Below are positions 43,699 through 52,602 of a stretch of 64,000 nucleotides of DNA, in pieces (position 1 is the first letter of the stretch; the number at the start of each line of letters is the position of its first letter). Source of the stretch: CAYRDK01 sp043819345 (GTDB lineage: Bacteria > Omnitrophota > Gorgyraeia > Velamenicoccales > Velamenicoccaceae); contig JBDREX010000054.1 of NCBI GenBank assembly GCA_043819345.1, forward strand, positions 1 through 64,000. Reading direction: 5' to 3'. The position numbers and the translations under genes were made by a program. The notes under the pieces were generated by a model. That model was given only the letters and a program-made list of their open reading frames with translations, was not told the origin of the DNA and made no database searches.

Positions 43699-45100
43699 GT
43701 TCCTCCCTTTTAACAATAAAAAGCTTTCCCGCCTGTTGACACATAAAAAATAGAGCCAATGGCAAAGTTTGAAGCGGCAGCCTTTCCATGGCACTGAAAA
43801 TATATAAATCAATCGTCTGGTTAGATACAGGCCAAACGATAAATACAACAGCATAAAACATTAATTGAAAAAATAGGATAAAAAGAAAAAATGCCAAGAA
43901 CTTATCTTTTGGTTTAATTAAAAACTTTACCACTGACAAAATAAAAACGAACCAAAAAATATTCCACTGTCCCGGGTTAAAACAGCTCATTTTACCGGCA
44001 TTAAACATAATCATCAGCCGGTGCCCTATAGAAGGGATAATATTTTCAAGTGAATTATTAAGGCAACCGATCTCTATTGCGAATCGGTGCTTAAAAATAG
44101 CCCAGGGCAGGTAAATCACCAAGGGGATAAAAAAAATACTGCACAGCAACCTCTTCTTATCCACTTTTAAGCTGCGAAATAAACACAGCGCAACACACGA
44201 AAAAAATAACGCGATCCAAAAACTCAGGCCCTCATTTTTAACCCACGTCCCCAGCCCAACAAATAAACTGCCGACTAAAAGGTCAACATTATTTTGAGCA
44301 CGCATATACCTCCATACGTATAAAACCCCGGCGGAAACAAAAAAGACGAGCGCGATATCCATATAGCCGGAGTAAGCTACATCCACAATCGTTGGGACAG
44401 TCGCCAGACAGAAACATGCCCCCAAGGCAAAAGTATCGGAAAAATCTTTTCTCAGATGAACAAAAAATAGGGCAAGCAATCCTAGATAATACTGGGAACA
44501 AAACAGTTTAGCCAGCGGTTCATAAATTTTACCCAGGAAAAGATAAGTGTACACTTCTAAATACGGCATTAAGAGCGGATATTCAAGATGGTCAGGATGC
44601 CTCATCCACGGCAATTGCGTCCACAATTTGTAAGGAAAGGATTTTTCAAAATAAATCATCTTGGCCTTCATGCCCCAATTCCCCCATGCATCCCAGGCAA
44701 CAAAAGGCAGGCAGGCAGCCTCTGAAAAGATATAAAAAACCTCCCAGGCGATCAACAAAGAAAAAAAGATCACGATCAAAGAAATAGCGCTTTTTTGCTT
44801 TTTGGGAACTAAAACAATGACGTCATCAGCTGTTTTATGCCTTATCCTGTAAAGGACATAACAAACGGCCAAAACTAAAACCTGATATGCCAATAACACA
44901 TAAAGGTCCAAAGTATGAGAAAAAGACAATAAAAGTGTTCCCAGTCCGACAAACCCTGTCCCCAAACCAAAGGACAAGACGGCCTTTTCAATAAAGCCCA
45001 ACTGAGCAAACTGCTGCCTGGGGTAGATAGCCAGTTTCATCAGAAAAAAACCAAATAATAAAAAATTTGAAAGACAAAGGATAAACTTTAGGAATATCAT
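43691..45100 (-). CDS. polytopic membrane protein, probable GT-C glycosyltransferase
   Basis: A 469-residue protein with about 11-12 hydrophobic segments. The first large loop after helix 4 contains PFVAWDAWGNWGMKAKMIYF with an acidic DxW motif, then HPDHLEYPLL, which is the position and style of GT39/GT83 catalytic loops. I am not certain of the family because the canonical DE pair is absent. It overlaps the GT2 gene downstream by 8 nt and follows the small anchored-protein gene within 3 nt, so all belong to the glycan cluster. Confidence 0.75.
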   Translation of the reverse strand: MIFLKFILCLSNFLLFGFFLMKLAIYPRQQFAQLGFIEKAVLSFGLGTGFVGLGTLLLSFSHTLDLYVLLAYQVLVLAVCYVLYRIRHKTADDVIVLVPKKQKSAISLIVIFFSLLIAWEVFYIFSEAACLPFVAWDAWGNWGMKAKMIYFEKSFPYKLWTQLPWMRHPDHLEYPLLMPYLEVYTYLFLGKIYEPLAKLFCSQYYLGLLALFFVHLRKDFSDTFALGACFCLATVPTIVDVAYSGYMDIALVFFVSAGVLYVWRYMRAQNNVDLLVGSLFVGLGTWVKNEGLSFWIALFFSCVALCLFRSLKVDKKRLLCSIFFIPLVIYLPWAIFKHRFAIEIGCLNNSLENIIPSIGHRLMIMFNAGKMSCFNPGQWNIFWFVFILSVVKFLIKPKDKFLAFFLFILFFQLMFYAVVFIVWPVSNQTIDLYIFSAMERLPLQTLPLALFFMCQQAGKLFIVKREEHV

Positions 45101-45103
45101 ATC

Positions 45104-45523
45104 TTACGGGTTTGAAATACTAAAAAATTTTGTTGAACAATCATATGTAATCGTATATTTCGCCTTTAAAAAACCGTCTTCCTGGCGGAATATCCTGCGT
45201 GGATATAAATAGTAAGGGCTTTTACCGACGTAATATTCCGCCTCATAATAATCCCGGCTACGAAAAGCCGGGTTTTCCGGAACAATTTTAAACAGAATAT
45301 CAGCATTTTCAGGAATGGTTGCCTGGCAATATTCCATAAAATAATAAAACACACCATCAATAATCTCATTTTTTAACTGCGGGCTAAAAAAACAGATTTT
45401 TGATGTGGAGGATACGGCCTTAATAATCTGCAGGTCTATCATGGGGATCGTAAAAAAGATCCACAAAAACAAAAATAGAACTACAAAGTACTTTTCTTTA
45501 ATAACCAAACGCGCGATTGTCAT
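45104..45523 (-). CDS. small membrane-anchored protein, unknown function
   Basis: A 139-residue protein with one N-terminal helix (about residues 12-32) that probably anchors it in the inner membrane. The rest is an extracytoplasmic domain rich in Tyr and Phe, with two or three Cys (CFFSPQL, CQATIP, CSTKFF). No family is recognised. Its position between a radical SAM gene and the GT-C gene suggests a role in the same envelope pathway. No clear ribosome-binding site is visible. Confidence 0.62.
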   Translation of the reverse strand: MTIARLVIKEKYFVVLFLFLWIFFTIPMIDLQIIKAVSSTSKICFFSPQLKNEIIDGVFYYFMEYCQATIPENADILFKIVPENPAFRSRDYYEAEYYVGKSPYYLYPRRIFRQEDGFLKAKYTITYDCSTKFFSISNP

Positions 45524-45533
45524 AATTTAAAAA

Positions 45534-46394
45534 CTATTTTTCTTCAAATTTGATTTCAACGGAGGTGTGCCCAAATTGCTGAAACCTGTTTGTCTTGACC
45601 TTGATATCACAAGGATTGCAATGGCCAAACTCAGAGCATGGCCTGAATTTATCCTCTATCTGAAAAGCGGGATCCAGGATATAGCCTATCGGGTTAATTC
45701 CAGCATAAAGGTCAGAATGGCAACGGAAAACATGCCCGGTACTATCCATAAGAAACTCTGTCGTCCGACACTGTACATTTTTTTTGAATTTTTTATCACA
45801 AGCCCCGTCATATTTAAACAACCCGTACATTTTTTGATCATGCTCACCCAAGAATTCTTTCATCCTGAAATCAATCCCGGCACTTGCACACTTTTTGGCA
45901 GCCGCTTCTATTTCTTTTTCATAAGCGGGATGGGCCACCGACCATATTCCAACACTAAAATGGGCCTCTAATAATGTAAGGGCCTTGCGCATCAGGCTTT
46001 CTAAATCCATCGTCTCTGGATGATAACTGACGCGGATAGACGCATAGGGAGACTCCCGCTTAATACGGTCAGGCTTGACCTGCTTTATAAAAGTATCTAC
46101 ATCAAATTGTAAATTCGTTAGAATATCAATATTTAACCGCGGGTCCAGATGGTTAATGATATAAATGAAATCCGGGTGCAAACTTGGTTCGCCACCCTGA
46201 AAAGTTACAGGCAGGTCACTACGGGAAATGATGCGGTTCAACCCTTCTACCCACTCTTTACCCGTTATAATTTTACGCTTAATTAATTTCTGTTCAAAAT
46301 TATTAATGCAATAACTGCATTTCAGATTACAGGAAAAAGTAAGAAAAGCAGCGATGTAATTATAGTTCTTTGGTACGATAATATCATTCATCAT
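45534..46394 (-). CDS. radical SAM protein
   Basis: A 286-residue radical SAM enzyme. The cluster motif is CNLKCSYC in the FLTFSCNLKCSYCINNF segment, and FQGGEPSLHPD is the SAM-binding GGE motif. C-terminal cysteines (CDKKF, CRTTE, FRCHSD, FGHCNPC) suggest an auxiliary cluster. Two adjacent ATGs precede NDII. The function is unknown. It follows a GT2 gene within 6 nt and is one of five radical SAM enzymes in the 38-52 kb cluster. Confidence 0.88.
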   Translation of the reverse strand: MMNDIIVPKNYNYIAAFLTFSCNLKCSYCINNFEQKLIKRKIITGKEWVEGLNRIISRSDLPVTFQGGEPSLHPDFIYIINHLDPRLNIDILTNLQFDVDTFIKQVKPDRIKRESPYASIRVSYHPETMDLESLMRKALTLLEAHFSVGIWSVAHPAYEKEIEAAAKKCASAGIDFRMKEFLGEHDQKMYGLFKYDGACDKKFKKNVQCRTTEFLMDSTGHVFRCHSDLYAGINPIGYILDPAFQIEDKFRPCSEFGHCNPCDIKVKTNRFQQFGHTSVEIKFEEK

Positions 46395-46400
46395 AGGTGA

Positions 46401-47102
46401 TCATTTTTTAGGAAAATAGATATCCCACCACAAAGCATAAACTGTTTTTAAAACCCCCACAATATTCTTCCAACGAAAAGCATTGGTCTTGCCGTATTTT
46501 CGTTCAACAAGAAACATGCCGGTTTCCACAAAAGAATGCCCCGCCTTTAAAAGCTTTACCAGAGCTTGTGCCTGAAAAGCAAAGCTATCCGTTGTCAACC
46601 CAACAGACTGGATAAGTTCTCTTCTATGGATCACGGGGCCGTTATAATATTTTAACCTTAATCCAAATAAAATATTGAGCGTTTCTGTAAAGGCCCGGGA
46701 AATAACACGCCTGGCCAAAGGCCTGATCTGACGGTTAACCGTATAAGGAATAATGATATCCGCTTTCCCAACAAGGCTATACATATTCTTGATAGATGAG
46801 GCCGAAATCTCTCCGTCTCCCGGAATCATCCCAACATAATCATAGCGCGCCAACTCAACACCTTTTCTATAATTATAGCCAAATCCCTTATTGACTTCGT
46901 TATGGACAACCTTTACATGCAGGTTACGGGCTGCAATCTGGTCAATGATCTCGGCGGTCTTATCCGTTGAACAGTCATCAAAAATGATAATTTCATATTC
47001 GCTAAACTTCCCCTCCAGCGCCGCTAAAACGCTATCCGCAACAGGCGTGATATTTTTCTCTTCATTAAACGCCGGGATAATAACACTAACAGACATACTC
47101 AT
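46401..47102 (-). CDS. family 2 glycosyltransferase
   Basis: A GT-A fold enzyme of 233 residues from the ATG at 47102, chosen because it forms a 4-nt ATGA overlap with the stop of the E1-beta gene. Motifs are VIIPAFNEEKNI, IFDDCSTDKTAE and the MIPGDGEISA metal site. It resembles Dpm1-like enzymes without C-terminal membrane helices. The donor sugar and acceptor are unknown. Overlap with the E1 gene indicates that the TPP enzyme and glycosyltransferase are expressed together. Confidence 0.9.
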   Translation of the reverse strand: MSMSVSVIIPAFNEEKNITPVADSVLAALEGKFSEYEIIIFDDCSTDKTAEIIDQIAARNLHVKVVHNEVNKGFGYNYRKGVELARYDYVGMIPGDGEISASSIKNMYSLVGKADIIIPYTVNRQIRPLARRVISRAFTETLNILFGLRLKYYNGPVIHRRELIQSVGLTTDSFAFQAQALVKLLKAGHSFVETGMFLVERKYGKTNAFRWKNIVGVLKTVYALWWDIYFPKK

Positions 47103-48148
47103 CTCGAACAAACTTTCTTTGCTGCCTCAACAATATTTTTGCTATTGGGATAATAATAATTTTCTAAAACAAAGCTGGCCGGAATAGGGCAATCTTTCGC
47201 GCAAACACGCGCAATAGGAGCTTTCAAATACTCAAAATATTTACCTGATATCCTTGCGGCAACTTCTGAAGCAAACCCACCCGTCTGGCATCCAGTATCA
47301 GCGATAATCAGCTTACCCGTTTTTTTCACCGAATCAGCGATAAGTTCTTCATCAAGGGGATTAAGAGTCCGAGGGTCAATAATTTCCATCTCTATGCCTT
47401 CAGCTGATAATTGCTCCTGAGCTTTAAAAGCTTCCAGGACCATTAAAGATGTAGCTACAACCGTAATATCCTTACCTTCTTTTCTTCTTACACCTTTACC
47501 AAGAGGTATGAGATACTCCTCTTCGGGAACATCATCTGTGATATCATAGAGCCATCTGTGTTCAATAAAAATAACCGGATTGTCATCGGCAATACTTGAC
47601 AACAATAAACCTTTAGCGTCATACGCTGACGTTGGCATAACCACCTTAATACCGGGCATATGCAAAAAAAGCCCCTGAAGGCTCTGAGAATGCTGAGCAG
47701 CCGAACCCCAGCCTTTTCCAATGATGGAACGAATCACCAAAGGAGCACTAACTTTGCCTCCGGACATATAACAGACTTTGGCGGCATGATTTAGAATCTG
47801 ATCAAAAGAAAGCAGCATAAAATCCATTCTCATATGCACTAAAACAGGCCTCATACCGCTTAAAGCAGAGCCCGTAGCAATGCCCGTTAAAGCATTTTCG
47901 GCAATAGGCGTATCAAATACTCTGGCACTAAATTTTTTATGTAAGTCAAGCGTTGAGCCAAAAATACCACCTGTATCATCAACACCTTCCCCCATCACAA
48001 AAACACGCTCATCTCTTTTTAAAGCCTGAGAAAGAGCTTCTTTCAAGGCCTGCCCATAAGTTATCGGCCTTTTCTGCCGGCTATGATCAGCTGAACCTGA
48101 AAAAAATCTTGCGTTGCCGTTATCAATCGCAACCTTAGTCCATGGCAT
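47099..48148 (-). CDS. TPP-dependent dehydrogenase E1 beta subunit
   Basis: A 349-residue homologue of the beta subunit of pyruvate or 2-oxo acid dehydrogenase E1. Motifs: ITYGQALKEALSQAL at the start, VFVMGEGVDDTGG, DTPIAENALTGIATGSALSGMRPV, and the C-terminal transketolase-like domain. It pairs with the alpha subunit encoded immediately upstream, whose stop overlaps its start by one base. No E2 acyltransferase or E3 dihydrolipoamide dehydrogenase is in the cluster. The pair may act as a stand-alone TPP enzyme, for example decarboxylating a 2-oxo acid to feed a glycan or lipid precursor. Confidence 0.9.
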   Translation of the reverse strand: MPWTKVAIDNGNARFFSGSADHSRQKRPITYGQALKEALSQALKRDERVFVMGEGVDDTGGIFGSTLDLHKKFSARVFDTPIAENALTGIATGSALSGMRPVLVHMRMDFMLLSFDQILNHAAKVCYMSGGKVSAPLVIRSIIGKGWGSAAQHSQSLQGLFLHMPGIKVVMPTSAYDAKGLLLSSIADDNPVIFIEHRWLYDITDDVPEEEYLIPLGKGVRRKEGKDITVVATSLMVLEAFKAQEQLSAEGIEMEIIDPRTLNPLDEELIADSVKKTGKLIIADTGCQTGGFASEVAARISGKYFEYLKAPIARVCAKDCPIPASFVLENYYYPNSKNIVEAAKKVCSR

Positions 48149-49125
48149 CAGATCTTCTCCCTGTAAACATCCCGATAGACATCACTCTCTTGCGGAAAAG
48201 GGCTCTTCTTAGCATAATCCACAGCCGCATCAATCTCTTGTTCAATTTTTACCCGTGCCTGCCTCAAACCTGTCTGAGTCACCATCTTCTTTTTCAAAAG
48301 ATACTGCTCCATCTTCTTAATAGGGCATTTTCTCTTCCAAGATTCCACTTCTTTCATTGGACGGCAGCCTCTCTGCTCATCACAATCCGGCCCGACATGG
48401 CCCATCCAACGGTATGTCCTGCATTCTAAAAGGTATGGCCCGCCCAAACGCCTTACCTTCTGAATGAGCTGCCCTGCGGTTTTAGAAATCCGGACAAGAT
48501 CATTACCATCGCAACACACACCTGGAATACCAAAAACTCTGCCTTTCTGAAAAATATTATTCAATGGCTGCCTTTTCTTAATATGAGAATTCGTGGCATA
48601 GAGATTGTTTTCACAGACAAATAAAATCGGCAGTTTTTTCAGCGCGGCAAAATTAAGGCTTTCAAAAAATACGCCCTCATCTACAGCGCCATCGCCAAAA
48701 AACACGACAGCTATTTTTTTAGCCTTTTGTAGTTTTATGCTCAATGCCGCGCCAACAGCCAAAGGAATACCGCCTCCCACAATAGCTGATGTCGCTAAGA
48801 TACCCGCGGCAGGATCAATCAAATGCATAGAACCGCCCTTACCCTCACAGCACCCCGTCTTTTTACCATAGAATTCTGCCATCATCTCAGATAAAGACAC
48901 GCCTTTAGCAATGCAGTGGCCGTGGCAACGGTGCGTTGAAAAAACATAATCCCGAGGGGTTAAATAGTGGCAGACACCTGCCGCTACAGCCTCCTGTCCA
49001 ATATATAAATGCACAGGTGTCTTCATCTCTTGTTCCGGATAAAGCGCGATAATCCTCTCCTCAAAAAGGCGGATCTTCAGCATAACAAGATAACTTTTTA
49101 TTAAAATATCAACCTTATGACCCAT
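48148..49125 (-). CDS. TPP-dependent dehydrogenase E1 alpha subunit
   Basis: A 325-residue E1-alpha homologue. The TPP-binding motif GDGAVDEGVFFESLNFAALKKLP ... NN is complete, and GGSMHLIDP and GGGIPLAVGAALS match the family. Together with the beta subunit it forms the E1 heterotetramer that uses thiamine diphosphate to decarboxylate a 2-oxo acid. Acetoin dehydrogenase E1 and branched-chain E1 are the closest types by eye; I cannot choose. AGGA precedes the ATG. The gene follows a radical SAM gene in the glycan cluster. Confidence 0.9.
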   Translation of the reverse strand: MGHKVDILIKSYLVMLKIRLFEERIIALYPEQEMKTPVHLYIGQEAVAAGVCHYLTPRDYVFSTHRCHGHCIAKGVSLSEMMAEFYGKKTGCCEGKGGSMHLIDPAAGILATSAIVGGGIPLAVGAALSIKLQKAKKIAVVFFGDGAVDEGVFFESLNFAALKKLPILFVCENNLYATNSHIKKRQPLNNIFQKGRVFGIPGVCCDGNDLVRISKTAGQLIQKVRRLGGPYLLECRTYRWMGHVGPDCDEQRGCRPMKEVESWKRKCPIKKMEQYLLKKKMVTQTGLRQARVKIEQEIDAAVDYAKKSPFPQESDVYRDVYREKI

Positions 49126-49147
49126 TTATATCCTATCTATAAAGTAA

Positions 49148-50215
49148 CTAAATAAAATTTACGTGCGGCCCCGGATGCTTCAGCTCCCAAAGATAAGTAT
49201 TAATCTTATCCAACCGGCAAACTTCCCTGCATTTGGTAATATCTAATTTTGAGCCGGCCATATTCAAAATTTCTTTTCTTCGCCGGCTCCTAATAATGCC
49301 CTTAAAAGTATTCTTATAAATATTGCCGTAACAAAATTCTTTTTTCCCTAAAAAAGCGCTACAGGCATAAACATCGCCTTTAGCGTTAATATAAGCCCAA
49401 AAAGGCAAACCATAACAATACTTATAATCTTTAGGAGCGTTTAATCTTTCCATCGTATCCGTCCTGAAAATAATTTTAAACCGGCTATTCTCAAGCATAT
49501 CCAGCCGCTTCTTTAAAAAAAGGTAATCTTTGTATTTAAAGCCGGGGCTAATGCGCGACTTACTCAACGGATGCTGAGAATAAGGTTTAATTGTTAAATA
49601 ATCAACGCCTATCTTCTTCATTAAAGCGGCCAAAGTAAAGACTTCCTTGATATTTTCCGGAATAAGCAGAAGTTGAACACCAATCGTCGTTTTAAGGCCT
49701 TGTAATTTTTTTATCCTTACAGCATCTTTAATATTCGTTATAACTTTATGAAAATCACTCGCCTGACTACGATGGACCTTTGCATACGTTTTGGGCGTAC
49801 CGGCATTAAAACTAAACCTGATCCAGGAAAGATGTTTTAATATCTTTAAAGACAAATCTTTTTTTAATAAAACACCATTTGTTGTTATGGCCACATCTAT
49901 ACCGCATTTTTTTGTAAATGGAACAATCTGGTCCATGTTCTTGTTTAATAGCGGCTCACCTTCTCCGGCATACATGATACTTTTAACACCCATATCCGCC
50001 GCCTGCTTAACCGTTTTTTTTAAAACCTCCGGATCCAAAAAATCCGGCTTATAATCCAGATAATCCACAGCACAAAAAATACACCTGTGGTTGCAGATGC
50101 CCGCTGGGGCAATCTCAAGATAGATAGGGCAGATCGCCTTTTGTCGTAACCAATCATGAACGCGTCCGACATGAAACATCAGCTTATGGGCATCAATCCT
50201 AAAATCATCCCTCAT
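49148..50215 (-). CDS. radical SAM/SPASM protein
   Basis: A 355-residue enzyme with cluster motif CNHRCIFC in the first 50 residues, AGEGEPLLNK as the SAM motif, and auxiliary cysteines CYGLPFW ... DVYACSAF and ITKCREVCRLD near the end. The start ATG overlaps the stop of the GT9 gene by 4 nt. It probably modifies a sugar, lipid or peptide; relatives in sugar clusters oxidise or epimerise sugars, but no assignment is made. Confidence 0.87.
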   Translation of the reverse strand: MRDDFRIDAHKLMFHVGRVHDWLRQKAICPIYLEIAPAGICNHRCIFCAVDYLDYKPDFLDPEVLKKTVKQAADMGVKSIMYAGEGEPLLNKNMDQIVPFTKKCGIDVAITTNGVLLKKDLSLKILKHLSWIRFSFNAGTPKTYAKVHRSQASDFHKVITNIKDAVRIKKLQGLKTTIGVQLLLIPENIKEVFTLAALMKKIGVDYLTIKPYSQHPLSKSRISPGFKYKDYLFLKKRLDMLENSRFKIIFRTDTMERLNAPKDYKYCYGLPFWAYINAKGDVYACSAFLGKKEFCYGNIYKNTFKGIIRSRRRKEILNMAGSKLDITKCREVCRLDKINTYLWELKHPGPHVNFI

Positions 50216-51156
50216 GATTTTTTTCTCCTTGGCGGCAAAAGCTTAACAACAGAGCGCTTAACATCTTCCGGCTTTATGAAATCCAGGCAGGGTTTTTTCT
50301 GAAAACATTTTGACTGCAAGCACGGAACGCAATCATAAGAAACCTTTGGCGAAAGGACAACTCCGCGTTTATAAAGATATACTTCTCTTGAAGAAGTTGG
50401 CCCAAAAAGCGCGACAATTTTTCTTTTCAAAGCAATTGCCAGATGCATCCCCAGGCTATCATTCGTAACAATAAGGCGGCAAGAATGAACCCAATCAATA
50501 TATTCGCTAAGATTATCCAGGCCCTTTTGCCATGAAATTGAATACTGCCCTTTTAGCAACTCCTCAAGGCGTTCCCACTGGCTCCTCTGCCAGGCTTTAT
50601 TAGGCCATTTACTTCCAACCACCCAATTAAAACCAATATCATACTTAATAGGCGTGTTTGATTTATGGCCAAGAATATACTCATCGTTTTCAGACCATTT
50701 TTTCCCGATCATAGACGCAAGCGCCTCTTGCCAGAACTTCAGATTCCCCTTCTTTTTTTCCAGATCCAGACAAAGGCTCAAAACTTTCTCAGCACCATCA
50801 TAAGCCTGCGCAACACCATTATCCGCGTCAAAACGGAAGCCAAAACGCCTCCAGGCACTGATAGAATCAGAAAGAGCGCAAATGCCCGGCCCTTTTTCCA
50901 GATTGATAACCGTATCAAACCGTTCCCGCTGCAGTTGAAGCACGGATTCCAGATTAAAAATCAATATCCTTTTAATACAAGGGTTGCCTTTCAACAAAGG
51001 ATACGCCTTCTCATCTACTAACCAGGTCGTATCATCTCCTTTAAGATAGTTCAGGATAACCGTAGTCCTGATCACATCACCTAAACTGGTCGTTATACCA
51101 ATTTCTTTGTCCAGAGTTTCTGAATACCCCAACTTCAAAATGAGAACTTTTGCCAT
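50212..51156 (-). CDS. family 9 glycosyltransferase (heptosyltransferase-like)
   Basis: A 314-residue enzyme of the ADP-heptose:LPS heptosyltransferase family. Motifs are KVLILKLGYSETLD, GDVIRTTVILNYL, VGSKWPNKAWQRSQWERL, then VTNDSLGMHLAIALKRKIVALFGPTSSREV, the typical C-terminal nucleotide-binding block. The C-terminal CVPCLQSKCFQKKPCLD with four cysteines is typical of the group. It suggests an outer-membrane glycolipid. AAGAGG precedes the ATG. Confidence 0.9.
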   Translation of the reverse strand: MAKVLILKLGYSETLDKEIGITTSLGDVIRTTVILNYLKGDDTTWLVDEKAYPLLKGNPCIKRILIFNLESVLQLQRERFDTVINLEKGPGICALSDSISAWRRFGFRFDADNGVAQAYDGAEKVLSLCLDLEKKKGNLKFWQEALASMIGKKWSENDEYILGHKSNTPIKYDIGFNWVVGSKWPNKAWQRSQWERLEELLKGQYSISWQKGLDNLSEYIDWVHSCRLIVTNDSLGMHLAIALKRKIVALFGPTSSREVYLYKRGVVLSPKVSYDCVPCLQSKCFQKKPCLDFIKPEDVKRSVVKLLPPRRKKS

Positions 51157-51190
51157 TTGGACCTCTTATTGTTAATGTTTCACGCCTTCT

Positions 51191-52411
51191 TTATGGAATA
51201 AACCTTCTTGCTGTTAACAAATGGAAACTAATCGGGTCATAAATACCCTTATTGCAAAATAAGAAAACAAAATTACCATAATCCATAACGCAAAATATAA
51301 CCATCATCCAAAAAACGATTTTGATGCCCTCTTTATGATTCTTGAATAAATCATAAACAAAGAAAACCAGAAAAAACCTCAAAAACATATCTATGTTAAT
51401 CGCGTAACGAATATTCTTATTATAATCAAAACTACTTAACAACAGATAAAAGATTACGAACAGGATCAGAAAATAAGCAGCTTTAAAATTCTTCAAAGCG
51501 CTCCTCTCAAAAAAGGCATAAACAGCAAAAGACAAAGCACAAATAGATGTAAGCGGCGAAACAAGAATATAATCCACGATATAACGAAACCACGGCCCCC
51601 TACAGAACATAACCGAATAATTATTAACGGAAGGCAAATACCGCGTTAATTTCAGCATAAATAAAATATTGGCTGGACTCTGGCAAAAAATCAACCACGT
51701 AGTAACAACAATTACAGGCGGGACGATAGCCATAGGAATGAGGTATTTTAAAGAAATGTCTTCCTTATAGTAATACCTATATAAAAGAAATATAAAACCA
51801 AACCCAAAAACCAGCAAAAGAGACTGCTCTCTAACCAAAATCGTATAGCTGAAACATGCCAGCCAAATAATAAAGTTGAGTTTTTTCTTTTTTATCAAAA
51901 ATTCAAAAAATAACCAGATAGAAAGTGCCGTAAACAAATTCCCCGTAGCATCCGTTAGAGCCCTTTTAGCCATCGCCATATTAATAGGAGAAAAAGCGAG
52001 TAGCATCGTATACAGAATGCCGATAGCCGGGCCAAAATATTTTCTGGAAAAATAAAAGGAAACAGCCAAAAACAGAAGAAAACAAAATAGTGAAAGATAC
52101 GCCAAAGAGACAAAGCTAGCGCCGCAAATATAAAACCATGTTGAAGATAATAAGAAATAGCCGACCCTTAATGGCGAAGGCCAAATCCAATTATTCTTAA
52201 TAGCTACATGATTTTCCAATATCTGCGGGTATGTACCCAGCCCATTCTCAAAAATCTGCTGTGAATACTTCAAATAATAACCTTCATCCGCCTGCCTGGC
52301 AAAAAAAGATTCTTTGGGAATATGCGTAAAGATAGTAAAAAGACTGAGCAAAATAAAGATTAATGCGATCGCGGAATAACTGGTTTTCAACCGGGGACTT
52401 AAATCAAACAT
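51191..52411 (-). CDS. GT39-like membrane glycosyltransferase
   Basis: A 406-residue protein with about ten helices in the PMT/GT39 style. The first loop carries RQADEGYYLKYSQQIFENGLG with the acidic DE pair, and MAKRALTDATGNLFTALS follows. It probably transfers a sugar from a polyprenyl-phosphate donor to an envelope acceptor. It lacks a C-terminal soluble domain. It heads the glycan cluster: the 191-nt region just upstream is AT-rich and has no gene, and probably holds the cluster promoter. Confidence 0.83.
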   Translation of the reverse strand: MFDLSPRLKTSYSAIALIFILLSLFTIFTHIPKESFFARQADEGYYLKYSQQIFENGLGTYPQILENHVAIKNNWIWPSPLRVGYFLLSSTWFYICGASFVSLAYLSLFCFLLFLAVSFYFSRKYFGPAIGILYTMLLAFSPINMAMAKRALTDATGNLFTALSIWLFFEFLIKKKKLNFIIWLACFSYTILVREQSLLLVFGFGFIFLLYRYYYKEDISLKYLIPMAIVPPVIVVTTWLIFCQSPANILFMLKLTRYLPSVNNYSVMFCRGPWFRYIVDYILVSPLTSICALSFAVYAFFERSALKNFKAAYFLILFVIFYLLLSSFDYNKNIRYAINIDMFLRFFLVFFVYDLFKNHKEGIKIVFWMMVIFCVMDYGNFVFLFCNKGIYDPISFHLLTARRFIP

Positions 52412-52536
52412 ATAAACAATTCAAAGCGCCTTAATTCGCTCTCAACAATAACAAACCCTATGCTGCAAAAACTGTTATATCAAAATATGATTATGCGTAT
52501 GATCCAACGAGATAACTTATCGCTGTGTAATATAAA

Positions 52537-52542
52537 ATTATA
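52537..52542 (-). promoter_or_regulatory. possible -10 element for the glycan cluster
   Basis: In the gene-free stretch 52412-52602 the minus strand reads TATAAT at 52542-52537, inside TTTGATATAATTTTATATT. A second TTTTGATATAAC copy lies nearer the gene, around 52470-52482. The -35 box upstream is poor (TTCCAT at 17 nt). The spacer is AT-rich, has no octamer tract, and precedes the first gene of the 38-52 kb cluster, so a promoter is expected here; the exact site is uncertain. Confidence 0.35.
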
Positions 52543-52602
52543 TCAAACTGAAGAAATAAATGGAAGCTCTTTATAGAGAAGTCAACATCCTGATAAATGT
52601 GC

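Noticed and set aside
43699..43854. 52-codon extension of the GT2 gene at 42943
   Set aside because: It overlaps the upstream membrane protein gene. GGGAGG lies directly before the ATG at 43698, where the GT-A fold begins.
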